Assembly: GCA_003049465.1 (NCBI GenBank)
Contig: PYSS01000010.1
Span: 186,001-250,000, forward strand
Source of the DNA: Magnaporthiopsis rhizophila
Lineage: Eukaryota; Ascomycota; Sordariomycetes; Magnaporthales; Magnaporthaceae
Direction: 5' to 3'
DNA length: 64,000 nt
In this document: one piece after another, positions 21,404 through 31,177 of the stretch
Numbering within the stretch: position 1 is the first letter of the stretch
Layout of the letters: each line of letters opens with the position of its first letter
Translations under genes and position numbers: made by a program
The notes under the pieces: generated by a model
Database searches by the model: none
What the model was told of the DNA's origin: nothing
The model's input: the letters and a program-made list of their open reading frames with translations, nothing else

Positions 21404-21903
21404 GGCTGTCGCGGGATGCGCTATCGGTCGCGGGAGAGGAGCGAGAGGTCGGATTGGGTCGAGAGATATGGGTTGCCTGTCTTCCAAACCTAAATGTAGA
21501 CTCAGGCCAGGAGATGGCGGCTGGCGACTCACCTTTGGCAGTGCCCCGCATTTCATCCCGCGCGCGCAAGACTCGCGCGAAATGGAGGGGCTCGATTGAT
21601 GAGGGGCAGAGGCTGAGCAGGGCGGACGGCACTCCCAGCTGTGGCTTAAATTGTGGGCCATACGGAGAGCGTAGCCAATCAAAAGCTCACATGCCACTGT
21701 AGCTTCTGAAAAAAAAAAGTTCCAACTTGCTGCCTCCGAATCCCAGCAAGGCAGCTTGCGGCGGGCGCTGCACCAAATTTCTGCTCCCCACCGCCGCCAC
21801 AACAACCTGGAAAGCCTCCACCGCGGAAAGGCCGTTATCCGGAACTACAACAGCTTCTTTGATACCCTGAACCAGCTGCAGCTTGGCCTGATCCTTTCCA
21901 ACC
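21404..21903. promoter_or_regulatory. Bidirectional promoter between prolyl-tRNA synthetase and CCT alpha
   Basis: This 500-bp interval separates two start codons that face away from each other, both of housekeeping genes. A CCAAT pentamer lies at 21675-21679 on the plus strand. No good TATA box is visible, as is usual for constitutive genes. Confidence 0.6.
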
Positions 21904-23748
21904 ATGGCATCAATGTTTGCTCAGCCGGGGAACGGCACGCTGTTCCTCGGCGGCCAGAAGATTTCGGGCCCCGACATCCGTGATCAAAATGGTGAGCACA
22001 TCATCCCCGGGAAAGGCATCGGCCGGGGAAGCTCTCGGCAGCATGGCTAACCTTTCTGTCTGCCGCAGTCCTTGCCACCCAGGCCATCGCAAATGTCGTC
22101 AAGAGCTCGTTCGGCCCCAGCGGCCTCGACAAGATGATGGTGGACGACATCGGCGTACGTCCTTGACCTCGTCGTCCCTCTAAAGATGCCACGGCGCTGA
22201 CATGCCGACTTGCAGGATGTCACGGTCACAAACGACGGCGCCACCATCCTCAGCCTACTAGATGTCGAGCACCCCGCCGGCAAGATCCTGGTGGACCTGG
22301 CCCAACAACAAGACAAGGAGGTGGGCGACGGAACCACGTCGGTGGTGCTGATCGCGGCGGAGCTGCTGAGGAGGGCGAACGAGCTGATGCGAAACCGGAT
22401 ACACCCGACGACCATCATCACTGGCTACCGGCTGGCGCTGCGTGAGGCGGTCAAGTACATGAACGATAACGTCAGCGTCAAAGTCGAGAACCTGGGACGC
22501 GAATCGTTGCTCAACATCGCCAAGACGTCCATGTCCAGCAAGATCATCGGCGCCGATTCCGACTTTTTCGCCAACATGGTCGTCGACGCGATACAGGCTG
22601 TTAAAACCACGAACAACCGCAACGAGACCAAGTACCCGGTCAAGGCAGTCAACATCCTGAAAGCCCACGGTCGTGGCTCGCTCGAGTCGGTGCTGGTCAA
22701 GGGCTACGCTCTCAACTGCACCGTGGCATCACAGGCCATGAAGACGCGGGTCACGGACGCCAAGATCGCGGTCCTCGACATCAACTTCCAGAAGGAGCGC
22801 ATGAAGCTGGGTGTACAGATTACGATTGACGACCCGCAGCAGCTCGAGCAGATCCGGGCACGCGAGGCCGGAATGGTGATAGAGCGTATCGAGATGATCC
22901 TCAAGGCCGGCGCCAACGTGATACTGACGACCAAGGGCATCGATGACCTCTGTCTCAAGCTGTTCGTCGAGCGTGGCGCCATGGCGGTGCGGCGGTGTAA
23001 AAAGGAGGACCTGCGCCGCATCGCGCGGGCAACGGGTGCCACCCTGCTCAGTACGCTGTCGGACCTCAACGGCGACGAGAAGTTCGAGCCGTCGTACCTC
23101 GGCCATGCCGACGAAGTGTCACAGGAGCGCATTTCGGACGACGAGTGCATCCTGATCAAGGGCACCAAAACGCACTCGTCGGCCTCCATCATCCTCCGCG
23201 GGTCCAACGACTTCCAGCTGGACGAGATGGAGCGGTCTGTGCACGATTCACTCTGCGCGGTCAAGCGGACGCTGGAAAGCGGCAGCATCGTCCCTGGAGG
23301 CGGCGCAGTCGAGACGGCACTGCATATCTACCTGGAGGAGTTCGCGGGCACGGTTGGGTCGCGCGAGCAGCTGGCCATCGGCGAGTTTGCACAGTCGCTT
23401 CTAGTGATCCCCAAGACGCTCTGTGTCAACGCGGCCAAGGACGCTTCGGACCTTGTGGCTCAGCTGCGGGCGAGGCACGCCCTCTCGCAGCGCACGCAAG
23501 AGGGCGGCGACGCCAACGAGGATGAGCGCGTGGTGGCGCGCAAGAAGGGCTACCGCAACTACGGTCTGGACCTGGCGCGTGGAAAGCTGGTGGACCAGAT
23601 CAAGGCAGGGGTATTGGAGCCCAGCATCAGCAAGGTGCGGCAGCTGAAGAGTGCTGTCGAGGCGTGCATCAGCATCATGCGCATCGACACGCTCATCAAG
23701 CTAGACCCAGAGCAGAGGGCGGAAGAGGACGACGGACATGGCCACTAG
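21904..23748 (+). CDS. TCP1: T-complex protein 1 subunit alpha (CCT alpha)
   Basis: Subunit of the cytosolic TRiC/CCT chaperonin that folds actin, tubulin and other proteins. Three exons (21904-21991, 22069-22154, 22216-23748) with GT/AG introns of 77 and 61 nt and matching phases give 568 residues, the usual length. Group II chaperonin signatures are present: the start MASMFAQPGNGTLFLGGQKI, KSSFGPSGLDKMMVDD, VTNDGATILSLLDVEHPAGK, the ATPase motif KEVGDGTTSVV, the alpha-type YALNCTVASQAM, and GSIVPGGGAVETALHIYLEE in the C-terminal equatorial part. The two early introns close to the start are typical of fungal CCT genes. The sequence is clean throughout. It is divergent from prolyl-tRNA synthetase, so the two may share regulation. 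Confidence 0.97.
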
Positions 23749-24972
23749 AGAAAAGGAAAGGGAGAATAAGAAAAGAGCTCTCTACCTATTTTTGCTTGGC
23801 CGGTTTACGATCTACTACTTCTTGCGCTCAAGCCGCGGAGTCTGGGATGTCACGTTAGAGGCTAGGTCTGGTCTGGTCCATGTTTACAAATGCATTTGAT
23901 GGAGATGTTGCACTATTGCCCACCGCTCACCAACTACACCATCAGCATAGAACGCCCGACCCCATGCCAAGGAGATCACCAGCCGTGTGACTGACAGTTA
24001 AAGACAGTGCCAACGACGGACTTTCTGGCGGCCGAGGTTCCGGACCGCCGTCAATCCCGCACAGGGCGGAACTAGCTCGACAGCCAAATGTCGGACAAAT
24101 TTGCCGCTTATTCTCGGCTTTGCGATGCAGGCCAGCCGCCCAAAGCGTCAGCGCTGCATGCTTCTACAGAAATTAACAACAACAGCCTGGCAAAATGCCG
24201 GTCCGCTAGCGACAGTGCACATTGCAAAATGGCAATGGCGGAAGCGGTGACGTAAAACCGGAGGAGCCAAGGCGCCCTGCTGACCTCGCCTCGGTTCTCC
24301 AGGCGCGGGGCAGGCACCTAGTCGTAGAACCCTGTCTGTCCTGGCGGCGGCTCCAGCATTCCAATGTGCAAGTCCGTGGCCGGGTTCACCCCAACCTTGG
24401 TCCCGTGGATGCCAGCAGCCGTCAGCTGGCCTAGCTGCACGAGTCGATGGGGCGGTTTTGGCTCGTTGACTTGTTTTGTTTGTTGGCGCCCTTGCACATA
24501 CTCTACAGCACAGGGATGATAGCACAGCCTTTGCCCGACCGGCCTGGCCCGCCGGCTCGCGCGGGCACGATGCCCGGCGTTCGAACAAAGACAAGTCACC
24601 ATGGCCAGAAACGTCGACCTGGCGCCGGCTCTATTGGCCGAGGGCTGCAGGCGGACAAGGAAGATAAGGAAGCAAATTCACTGTGGCCCCACACCAATTG
24701 TCAGCGTGCATATACGCATATACAGGGCTAGGTGTACCAGCGGAGACTTTAGAGGCCATATTTGAAGGCGCTCGCTGTCAGTGCTTTCTTGTCCGCAAGA
24801 TTATGTGACTCAATCTCACAGGTTTCGCCTTGAGAGCTGGCAGTTGAGTATTTTGGCCTTTGTACTGCCATCGAAGTTTACCAAAGCAGCCTCTAGATAA
24901 CCAAATCATCTCAGGCTCAGCACATCTTAAAACACTATCTACTCGCCCCCTTGCCAGCAGACATTCAGCACC
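23749..24972. other. Intergenic, possible exon relic on the minus strand
   Basis: No full gene is seen. On the minus strand at 24318-24440 a frame ends in HIGMLEPPPGQTGFYD and looks protein-like, but no upstream exon, start or splice site supports it. The rest is the 3' flank of CCT alpha and the 5' flank of the GNAT gene. Confidence 0.45.
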
Positions 24973-26190
24973 ATGGGGTCGTCCGGGCGGTCAGAAGATC
25001 TGCCGCTGGCGTCAGCGCCCTTCATCGTCCTCGCCCACCCAACCAATTCCGAGTTGCGGCGGATTTGGACGATGACTCACGGACCATGGGGTCCCGCGCT
25101 GTCGCTGGAAGACTACATCGAGCGCGAGGCCTACCTGTACACCATCCCCGGTTCCAAGGACGGCCTGCAGACAAGCTGGATCCTGACCGACGGAAGACTG
25201 CCGCCCGACGAGCGGCCTATCCTCTCATCCTGCGACACGTACCGGAAGCCTGCCGCCGTGTCGTACCCGCCACCACCGGCACCAGCGACGGCGACGGCGG
25301 CTGCTGACGTGGTGGCGCACGGGATCGGAGCAGTCTTTACCGACCCTGAGTTCAGGGGCCAGGGCTACGCCAGCCGCATGATGAGGGAGATTGGCGAGGC
25401 GCTGCGGACCTGGCAGGCGGCCGACGGCAAAGGCCACGCGCTCTTCTCGGTACTCTACTCGGACATTGGCAAAAAGTTCTACAGCAAGCTGGGCTGGCTG
25501 CCCGCCGAGAGTACGCACGTGACGTGGATGCCTGCACCGGAGGCTGCTGCCCCTGCGACGGAAGACAGTGCCGTCGTCCGACCCCTGGGCCGCGCCGAGC
25601 TGGCCGAGCTCTGTGCCGTCGACGAAAACATGCTCAGGACGCACCACCTGCCCCGAATCGCAGCCAAGACGGGGAACCCGGCCGTGGCGCTGGTGCCGAC
25701 GCACGACAGCATCGTGTGGCACCTGGACCGCGAGGACTTTATGTGCTCGCGCGTCTTCCCTGACGGCCGCACGCCCACCGTCCGCGGAGCGGTTTATACC
25801 TGCCCGACTTCGGGGATGAGGCTGTGGACGGTGTGGGCGCGCAGCTACTACGGCGGGCTGCAAAAGGCCGAGGGGAACACGTTGTACCTACTGCGGGTGG
25901 TGGTTGAGAACAAGGACGCGGATGCGGACGCGGACGCAGACGAGTCGATGGTGCGCGGGTTCAGGGGCGTGCTGCAGATGGCGCAGCGCGAGGCGGCGCT
26001 GTGGCGCGTGTGCAATGTGCAGCTGTGGAATCCGAGGGGAATGGTGCGGCGCTTGATTGAGAAGTGTGGGATTCCTTGCGAGTGGGTGGCACGCGAGGAG
26101 GACAGCATTGCGAGCCTGAGGTGGTATGGCGAGGGAGGAGGCGGGAGGGAGGTGGAGTGGGTTGCCAATGACAAGTTTGGGTGGTGTTAG
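24973..26190 (+). CDS. LYC1-like GNAT N-acetyltransferase
   Basis: Single exon of 405 residues; the ATG at 24973 has a good context (CACCATGG). The acetyl-CoA binding motif A lies in HGIGAVFTDPEFRGQGYASR (about 115-135), with the R-G-Q-G-Y-A pyrophosphate loop. After it come LFSVLYSDIGKKFYSKLGW and the conserved CDTYRKPA (about 85-90). The order (N-terminal LAHPTNSELRRIW, CDTYRK, GNAT motif, long C-terminal second domain) is that of fungal LYC1-like proteins; Yarrowia LYC1 acetylates free L-lysine at N6 to begin its breakdown. The same substrate here is inference. A short Asp/Ala repeat (DADADADAD, about residues 316-324) sits in an exposed linker. It is followed by the HAD gene in the same direction, 326 bp away. 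Confidence 0.8.
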   Translation: MGSSGRSEDLPLASAPFIVLAHPTNSELRRIWTMTHGPWGPALSLEDYIEREAYLYTIPGSKDGLQTSWILTDGRLPPDERPILSSCDTYRKPAAVSYPPPPAPATATAAADVVAHGIGAVFTDPEFRGQGYASRMMREIGEALRTWQAADGKGHALFSVLYSDIGKKFYSKLGWLPAESTHVTWMPAPEAAAPATEDSAVVRPLGRAELAELCAVDENMLRTHHLPRIAAKTGNPAVALVPTHDSIVWHLDREDFMCSRVFPDGRTPTVRGAVYTCPTSGMRLWTVWARSYYGGLQKAEGNTLYLLRVVVENKDADADADADESMVRGFRGVLQMAQREAALWRVCNVQLWNPRGMVRRLIEKCGIPCEWVAREEDSIASLRWYGEGGGGREVEWVANDKFGWC

Positions 26191-26428
26191 ATTGTGCTTT
26201 TGACTGCTTTTGGGATTAATACACGGCGTGACTCACCGGCCCTTTGCCAAGAATTCATGTTGTTGGTGAAAGTTGAAGCTCTGAGGCGGTATATGGCGGG
26301 GCCGAGAGAGGGCCGAGCTTTGGATCCGCAGTCGGCTCCCCTCCGCCGCTGCTCCGAAAGACAGTGCTGACACGGTGGATGGGCCGCGACAAGGGCGCGC
26401 CTTTTGGATGACGAAACAGGCCCTTGTG

Positions 26429-26437
26429 TATATATAT
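26429..26437 (+). promoter_or_regulatory. TATA-like element of the HAD gene
   Basis: TATATATAT lies 80 bp upstream of the ATG at 26517, in an otherwise mixed intergenic stretch (26191-26516) that holds nothing else recognisable. Confidence 0.5.
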
Positions 26438-26516
26438 CTTCAGTGAAGACACCCCACCGCAACATTACCATCAAGACACCAACACACCACACTTACCCCG
26501 CACATCACCAACCAAA

Positions 26517-27245
26517 ATGCCCAACCTCAAAGACTTTGCCGTCCTGACCTTCGACGTCTACGGCACCCTGATAGACTGGGAGACGGGTATCATGTCGGCG
26601 CTACAGCCGCTATTCGCCGCAAGCAACTACACCACCACCAAGGAGGCCCTCCTCCCCGTGCTGTCCGAGCTCGAGGCGAAGCAGCAGGCCGCCACGCCCG
26701 ACCTGCCCTACTCGGACCTCCTCGCAACCATCCACCCACAGCTGGCGACCCGTCTAGGCCTGACGCACGCCCCAACACCCACAGAGTCTCGCACCTTCGG
26801 AGCCAGCGTCGGCATCTGGCCCGCCTTCCCAGACACGGTCGACGCGCTACGTCGATTGCGACAGCACTACAAGCTCGTAGTGCTGTCCAACGTCGACCGA
26901 CAATCATTCGCAGCGACGCGTGCGGGCGCGCTGCAGAACGCGCACTTCGACCTGGTGTTGACGGCGCAGGATATCGGGTCTTACAAGCCGGACTCGCGCA
27001 ACTTTGCGTACATGCTCGACAGCGTGCGGCGCGAGTTCGGCGTCGGGAGGGAAAAGGTGCTGCAGACGGCGCAGAGCCAGTTCCACGACCACCACCCGGC
27101 CAGGGACGCGGGGATCCGCAGCTGCTGGATCGCGAGGGAGGGCGCGGTCATGGGCAACAGGGAGGAGGAGGTGTTTGACTGGCGGTTTGGGACGTTGGGG
27201 GAGATGGCTGATGCTGTTGAGGAGGAGGAGTCGAAATCCAGGTAG
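26517..27245 (+). CDS. Haloacid dehalogenase-type (HAD) hydrolase, type II
   Basis: Single exon of 242 residues. HAD motif I is FDVYGTLIDWE (about residues 11-21), with the nucleophilic Asp followed by Tyr-Gly-Thr-Leu as in 2-haloacid dehalogenases of type II. Motif II is VVLSNVDR (about 121-128). Motif III is the Lys of SYKPDSRNF (about 155-163). The acidic motif IV is weak: the region reads SQFHDHHPARDAGIRSCWI, which places the usual D/H dyad there. Fungal type II HAD proteins act on small organic acids or phosphates; the substrate here is unknown. It is cytosolic, with no leader. The ATG at 26517 follows a C/A-rich leader (CACCAACCAAAATG) typical of highly expressed fungal genes. Confidence 0.88.
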   Translation: MPNLKDFAVLTFDVYGTLIDWETGIMSALQPLFAASNYTTTKEALLPVLSELEAKQQAATPDLPYSDLLATIHPQLATRLGLTHAPTPTESRTFGASVGIWPAFPDTVDALRRLRQHYKLVVLSNVDRQSFAATRAGALQNAHFDLVLTAQDIGSYKPDSRNFAYMLDSVRREFGVGREKVLQTAQSQFHDHHPARDAGIRSCWIAREGAVMGNREEEVFDWRFGTLGEMADAVEEEESKSR

Positions 27246-27589
27246 GTGGTAGGGACCTAGGTAGCCAAGCACGCCATTCGCTAGCAGCCCCTGAGCTGGA
27301 CGAGAGCTAGGCCGGTCCTGGCCCAAATCCGGCGGGCCTACATTCTCGGCATCCTCAGCCGCTCTTGATACGCTAGCATAGCGCCACCGATCTGTTTTAT
27401 ACAAAAATGTCAGGAGGCCAGTTAGTTGCGGTGGTGTTGTTGTGACTTGAATACTTTGGCAGTTGCGTTTTCGCAAGGCGCGTCGAGATTCTGCCTTGCT
27501 TCGGACACCGCACCACATACAAAACATGGATCTGGGAACAACTTCCGAAAACCAGCCTCACCAAAAAAAAAAAAAAAAAAACATCCACC
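27246..27589. other. Intergenic, contains a poly(A) run
   Basis: 344 bp between the HAD gene and the Cys-rich membrane gene. A 19-nt poly(A) lies at 27563-27581, only 8 nt before the start codon of the latter, so it would be in its 5' leader. Nothing else is seen. Confidence 0.5.
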
Positions 27590-28384
27590 ATGACCCGACG
27601 ACCGCCACCCACGCGGGGCCTCCTCCTCACAGCCACAACGCTCCTCCTCCTGTCCGCAACTCCCACATCCGCCATCGACGCAACCGGCGCAACAGCAGTC
27701 GTCTCCCTGGCCAAAAGCTCCGAGTACGCGGCGGGCCGCGCCTGCGCCGTCGGCTGCCTGGTGTACAACGGCGTCTTCCAGTGCGGCGTCAACGCCGGGT
27801 ACCAGGACCTGGGCGTCGGGCTGGGCTGCGGCTGCGGGCCCAACAACGCCTGCTACTGCGGCGCCAAGATGTCGTCCTCGGCCGCGTCGTACATCACGTC
27901 GTGCGTCAGCGAGCGCTGCGGACGCAGCGTCGCCGGTTGGAAGGGGGAGGCGAGCAGCGTGCAGGGTCTGTATGACGGGTACTGCCGGTCTGCACTTGGC
28001 GATGCCGCTGCTGCTGTCGCGACCACCACAACCGGTGCTGGCGGGGCGGGCGCGACGGCAAAGGGCGATGGGCCGCCGACGCCGACGGGTAGGGGGACGG
28101 GAACAGCGCAACAGGGCGAGACAAAGGGCGGGCTGAGCCAATCCGATATCATCGCCCTGGCGGCGAGTTTGGGCGTCGGCGTGCCCAGCCTGCTGGTGGC
28201 CACTGCGACGCTGTGGGTGCAGATGCGCAAGAAGAAGAAGAAGAAGGAGGAGGCGGCGAGTGCGGTGGCGGCGGCTGCGGGAACGGCACCGGTGGTTGGG
28301 CAGCCCGAGGCGGCGGCAGCCGTGCATAAGCCAGTCGAGTCTTGGACGCCGTCGCCGTCGCCTCATGTCAGCGAGGCCCCGTGA
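27590..28384 (+). CDS. Cys-rich single-pass membrane protein, CFEM-like spacing
   Basis: Single exon of 264 residues. The signal peptide is at 1-28 (LLLTATTLLLLSATPTSA). A Cys-rich ectodomain follows with ten Cys at about 52, 56, 65, 80, 82, 88, 90, 105, 110 and 132. The C-x3-C ... C-x-C ... C ... C order recalls the eight-Cys CFEM domain, although the usual D between C-x-C partners is not placed clearly. A low-complexity Gly/Ala/Thr/Pro linker (140-182) leads to a membrane segment (about 187-210, IIALAASLGVGVPSLLVATA). A stop-transfer run of Lys (KKKKKK, 214-219) and a short Ala/Pro-rich tail follow. The layout is that of fungal surface sensors or adhesins. The 5' leader has a poly(A) run directly before the ATG. 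CFEM membership is a guess; the topology is well supported. Confidence 0.75.
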   Translation: MTRRPPPTRGLLLTATTLLLLSATPTSAIDATGATAVVSLAKSSEYAAGRACAVGCLVYNGVFQCGVNAGYQDLGVGLGCGCGPNNACYCGAKMSSSAASYITSCVSERCGRSVAGWKGEASSVQGLYDGYCRSALGDAAAAVATTTTGAGGAGATAKGDGPPTPTGRGTGTAQQGETKGGLSQSDIIALAASLGVGVPSLLVATATLWVQMRKKKKKKEEAASAVAAAAGTAPVVGQPEAAAAVHKPVESWTPSPSPHVSEAP

Positions 28385-29059
28385 GGAGGTGTTCCACGCG
28401 CAGACGATTGGAGTCTATTTTCTGGGGGAGATAAGTTACGACTGTTTTAATTCTGCCGCAATTGTCACTTTTGTCTTCGCTCTCCTTTTCTTTGATCTGT
28501 TATACATCGTCACGGCATTTGTATAACTAATGGAATCACCCTACATCACTCTTTCACCTTGTTTGGTAGTACATGGCAGCTTGCGTGAAATTATCACCAT
28601 CCTTGCCGTCAATGCTTTCGTTCCGTCCTGTCATACCTAGAAATACCTAGAAACCTTGCTTCCAACATCCAGACCCGAAAGCGAAGGTCCGTCGACCCCC
28701 CACCCTCTTCACGCTATCAGTATATCGTCACCTCGGAGTCCACAACATGCCACCAGGCATACAGGGCACAAATTGGATGACGACGCCTCCAACCCGGGCC
28801 AGCACGGCGTGGACAATAAAAAGAGCACGGCGCCGTGTGATACGCTCTCCACAAGCCAAACAAGCTTGCGTAGCCCTCCCATGACAACGGACCGATCGAT
28901 GGGTTATCCCTGCTACCCACCCCGGCTCAAACTGACAACCTTGACAGGGCCGTTTTGCCGTCTTCATCGACGGGTGTTACACAGACCCCATGCCGAGTTC
29001 CGTGGTCCCTGCGTCGCGGACACCCTGTGCCGAGGTGGCGTGAGGGCCGTTCTGCTCCA

Positions 29060-29098
<39 letters not shown>

Positions 29099-29680
29099 AG
29101 CACAGTACCCTGATGTTTGGGTTCGTGGATCAGTTCGGCTCAAACAGGCTGATCGGTCTAGACGAGGAGATGTAGTCCTGACAATTTTTGTCAAATTTTT
29201 AATCCGTCTCGGTTAGAAGTCGGCTCGGAGCAAGATCCTATGTTCAAAATAAAATGCTTAAAGAATGCTTAAAAAATCCAGAAGCGAGGTGTCTAAAAAG
29301 ATCGAAAATACGAACATCACTCGCTGTGCTATAGTAACCCTGCGCCCAAAGAGCCGAGGAGTGCCAAAACGAAGGAAAAAAGGACGAAAACGCCGTCATG
29401 CTATATGCCATCCATCTGTCAAAGCTGGCTCAGGGACACTGAGCGGGAAGTATAAGGCTACCAACCCCATCCAGAACCGGTGAAAAAGCCCATGCAAAGC
29501 CGCAAGTCCTCTGGTAATATATCGAGTGAATATGCCATGCAGAATGCGTCATGAACAAAAGATATGTACCACCCAATAAGGGCTGTGGATATAAGTAAAA
29601 GTATATGCAGCATATATCTCAACGGGAAAAAACGAAGATGTGAAGAGAATGACAACAGAAAAAAGAGACCAACATATTAT
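28385..29680. other. Intergenic, with a 29-nt poly(T)
   Basis: About 1.3 kb with no recognisable gene. A poly(T) run lies at 29065-29093. Open frames across the stretch carry no motif. The right part (29220-29680) is A+T-richer and is the 3' flank of the aspartic protease. Confidence 0.5.
29065..29093. repeat. Poly(T) tract, 29 nt
   Basis: Uninterrupted T run in an intergenic region. Confidence 0.9.
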
Positions 29681-31177
29681 TTAGACTAATAAAGGCCAGG
29701 CTGATATGGCCACCGACACCATCGCGACAACAGCAATCCCCCAGTCCGCCGCAGGGCGTACAGAACCAGAACCAGCGGGCCCGCTGGGTATTGGTGTCTT
29801 GCTGCCGACTGGTGACGATGTGATTGTACTTGGCGGGCTCAGCGCCGGCGGCGGCGTGGTCGAGTTGGCCACCGGGCTCACGGCCGCGGAGCCGGCACCC
29901 GGGACTTCAACCTGACCTGGACACTTGCCCTCCAACGTGCGGAGCGACTTTGTCGACTCCAGGGCGGCGGGGCTGGCGCCGCAGTTGACGTACTGGCTCA
30001 TCCAGACACAGTCGGAATCCTGGTCGAACACCATGTAGGCGGAGCGCAGGAACGTGTCGCCCAGCAGCATGAAGTTGTTGTTGCTGCTCAGCCCTAGCAC
30101 ACAGTTGTTGTTGAAAGACCGGATCAGCTCCTTGTAGGGCACGCGGATGGTGACGTTGTCGAAGGCGAAGTCGAGAGTGCCGTTGACCTTGGTCAGGTCG
30201 CAGTTGACGGGCCAGTAGCCCTGCGCGTCCAGGGCCGTGGAGCCGAAATCGGAGGCGATGGCCTTGACCATCTCCTCGGGCAGCAGCGTCAGGGTCGAGC
30301 CCGTGTCGAGGAAGACGGGGGTGCGGCTGTTGTTGTAAACACGGGCGCGGCGGCTGGGTGGGTTCAGTGTCAGGCTCTGCATCTGCACCCAGTAGCGGCG
30401 CACGCCGTCGGGCGACATGACGGCGGGGATGATGGGCAGGCGGGCGAGACGGCCGGCGAACTTGGAGGTGTCGACGCCTCCAAACACGACGATGCCCTGC
30501 TTCTCGTCCTTGCTGCCGAGCGCGACGGAAAAGGCCTTGGTCTTGGTCACGTTCTGGTCCTTGAGCTCGTCGACGAAGTTCTTATACTTGATGGTCTGGC
30601 TGACGCCGTGGCCGATGCCCAAGATGCCCGCGTTCTGCTGCTGGCTCGACGTGGCGACACCAAACTGCGCGTTGGTGACCTGCATTTTGGTGCCCGGGAT
30701 TCCGATGGTGTCGCGCACGTACGAAATGTTGGCGGCGCCTATGCCGTAGCGCAGCTGGTTGGTGGTTTTCATATCCTGGGCAGTGGACGACTTGGTCCAG
30801 TCATAGCTGCCGCCCGTCTGGCAGAAGGAACGCTCGCCGGCGGCCAGGACACTGCAGGTCGGGTTGATCCAGAGCTCGAAGGAGCCCGTGTCGAGGTGCA
30901 CGAGCGCCTCCTGGGGCGGGCTGCCAAAGCTCAGGCGGGTGTAGTAACCCACGTCATAGCGCTGGCTGAAGGGGACCTGAACGGCGCGTCGTTGGTTGGG
31001 ACTGCCGCGCTGCTCCATGTTGCGGTGGAAGATGGGCATGTGCACACAGCCAACGTCGTGCTGCTCGAATTCGGACGTTGGTGGGAACACATCGTGCGCT
31101 GTTGCTGGCGGGACCAGTAGTGCTGGGGTGGTCGCCGCGAGGAGCCAGAGGAGCTCACGGAGGCGTTGGTGTGCCAT
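29681..31177 (-). CDS. Secreted, probably GPI-anchored pepsin-type aspartic protease
   Basis: Single exon; the ATG at 31177 is preferred over an upstream in-frame ATG (31261) because it puts the signal peptide first (LLWLLAATTPALLVPPATA). It gives 498 residues. A pro-segment ends at a likely Kex2 site NQRR (61-64). Both catalytic motifs are present: LDTGSFELWI (Asp 96) and FLDTGSTLTLL (Asp 291). The flap-like region has YGIGAANISYVRDTI, and WVQMQSLTLN is conserved in yapsin-type and SAP-like enzymes. A Ser/Thr/Pro-rich stalk (about 425-475) and a hydrophobic C-terminus (IAVVAMVSVAISAWPLLV) suggest a GPI anchor. Members of this group process cell-surface or secreted proteins. Nothing in it looks broken. 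Confidence 0.92.
   Translation of the reverse strand: MAHQRLRELLWLLAATTPALLVPPATAHDVFPPTSEFEQHDVGCVHMPIFHRNMEQRGSPNQRRAVQVPFSQRYDVGYYTRLSFGSPPQEALVHLDTGSFELWINPTCSVLAAGERSFCQTGGSYDWTKSSTAQDMKTTNQLRYGIGAANISYVRDTIGIPGTKMQVTNAQFGVATSSQQQNAGILGIGHGVSQTIKYKNFVDELKDQNVTKTKAFSVALGSKDEKQGIVVFGGVDTSKFAGRLARLPIIPAVMSPDGVRRYWVQMQSLTLNPPSRRARVYNNSRTPVFLDTGSTLTLLPEEMVKAIASDFGSTALDAQGYWPVNCDLTKVNGTLDFAFDNVTIRVPYKELIRSFNNNCVLGLSSNNNFMLLGDTFLRSAYMVFDQDSDCVWMSQYVNCGASPAALESTKSLRTLEGKCPGQVEVPGAGSAAVSPVANSTTPPPALSPPSTITSSPVGSKTPIPSGPAGSGSVRPAADWGIAVVAMVSVAISAWPLLV

Noticed and set aside
24318..24440. Minus-strand piece ending HIGMLEPPPGQTGFYD as a last exon
   Set aside because: It looks protein-like but no upstream exon, start or branch site can be matched to it, so no gene is called.
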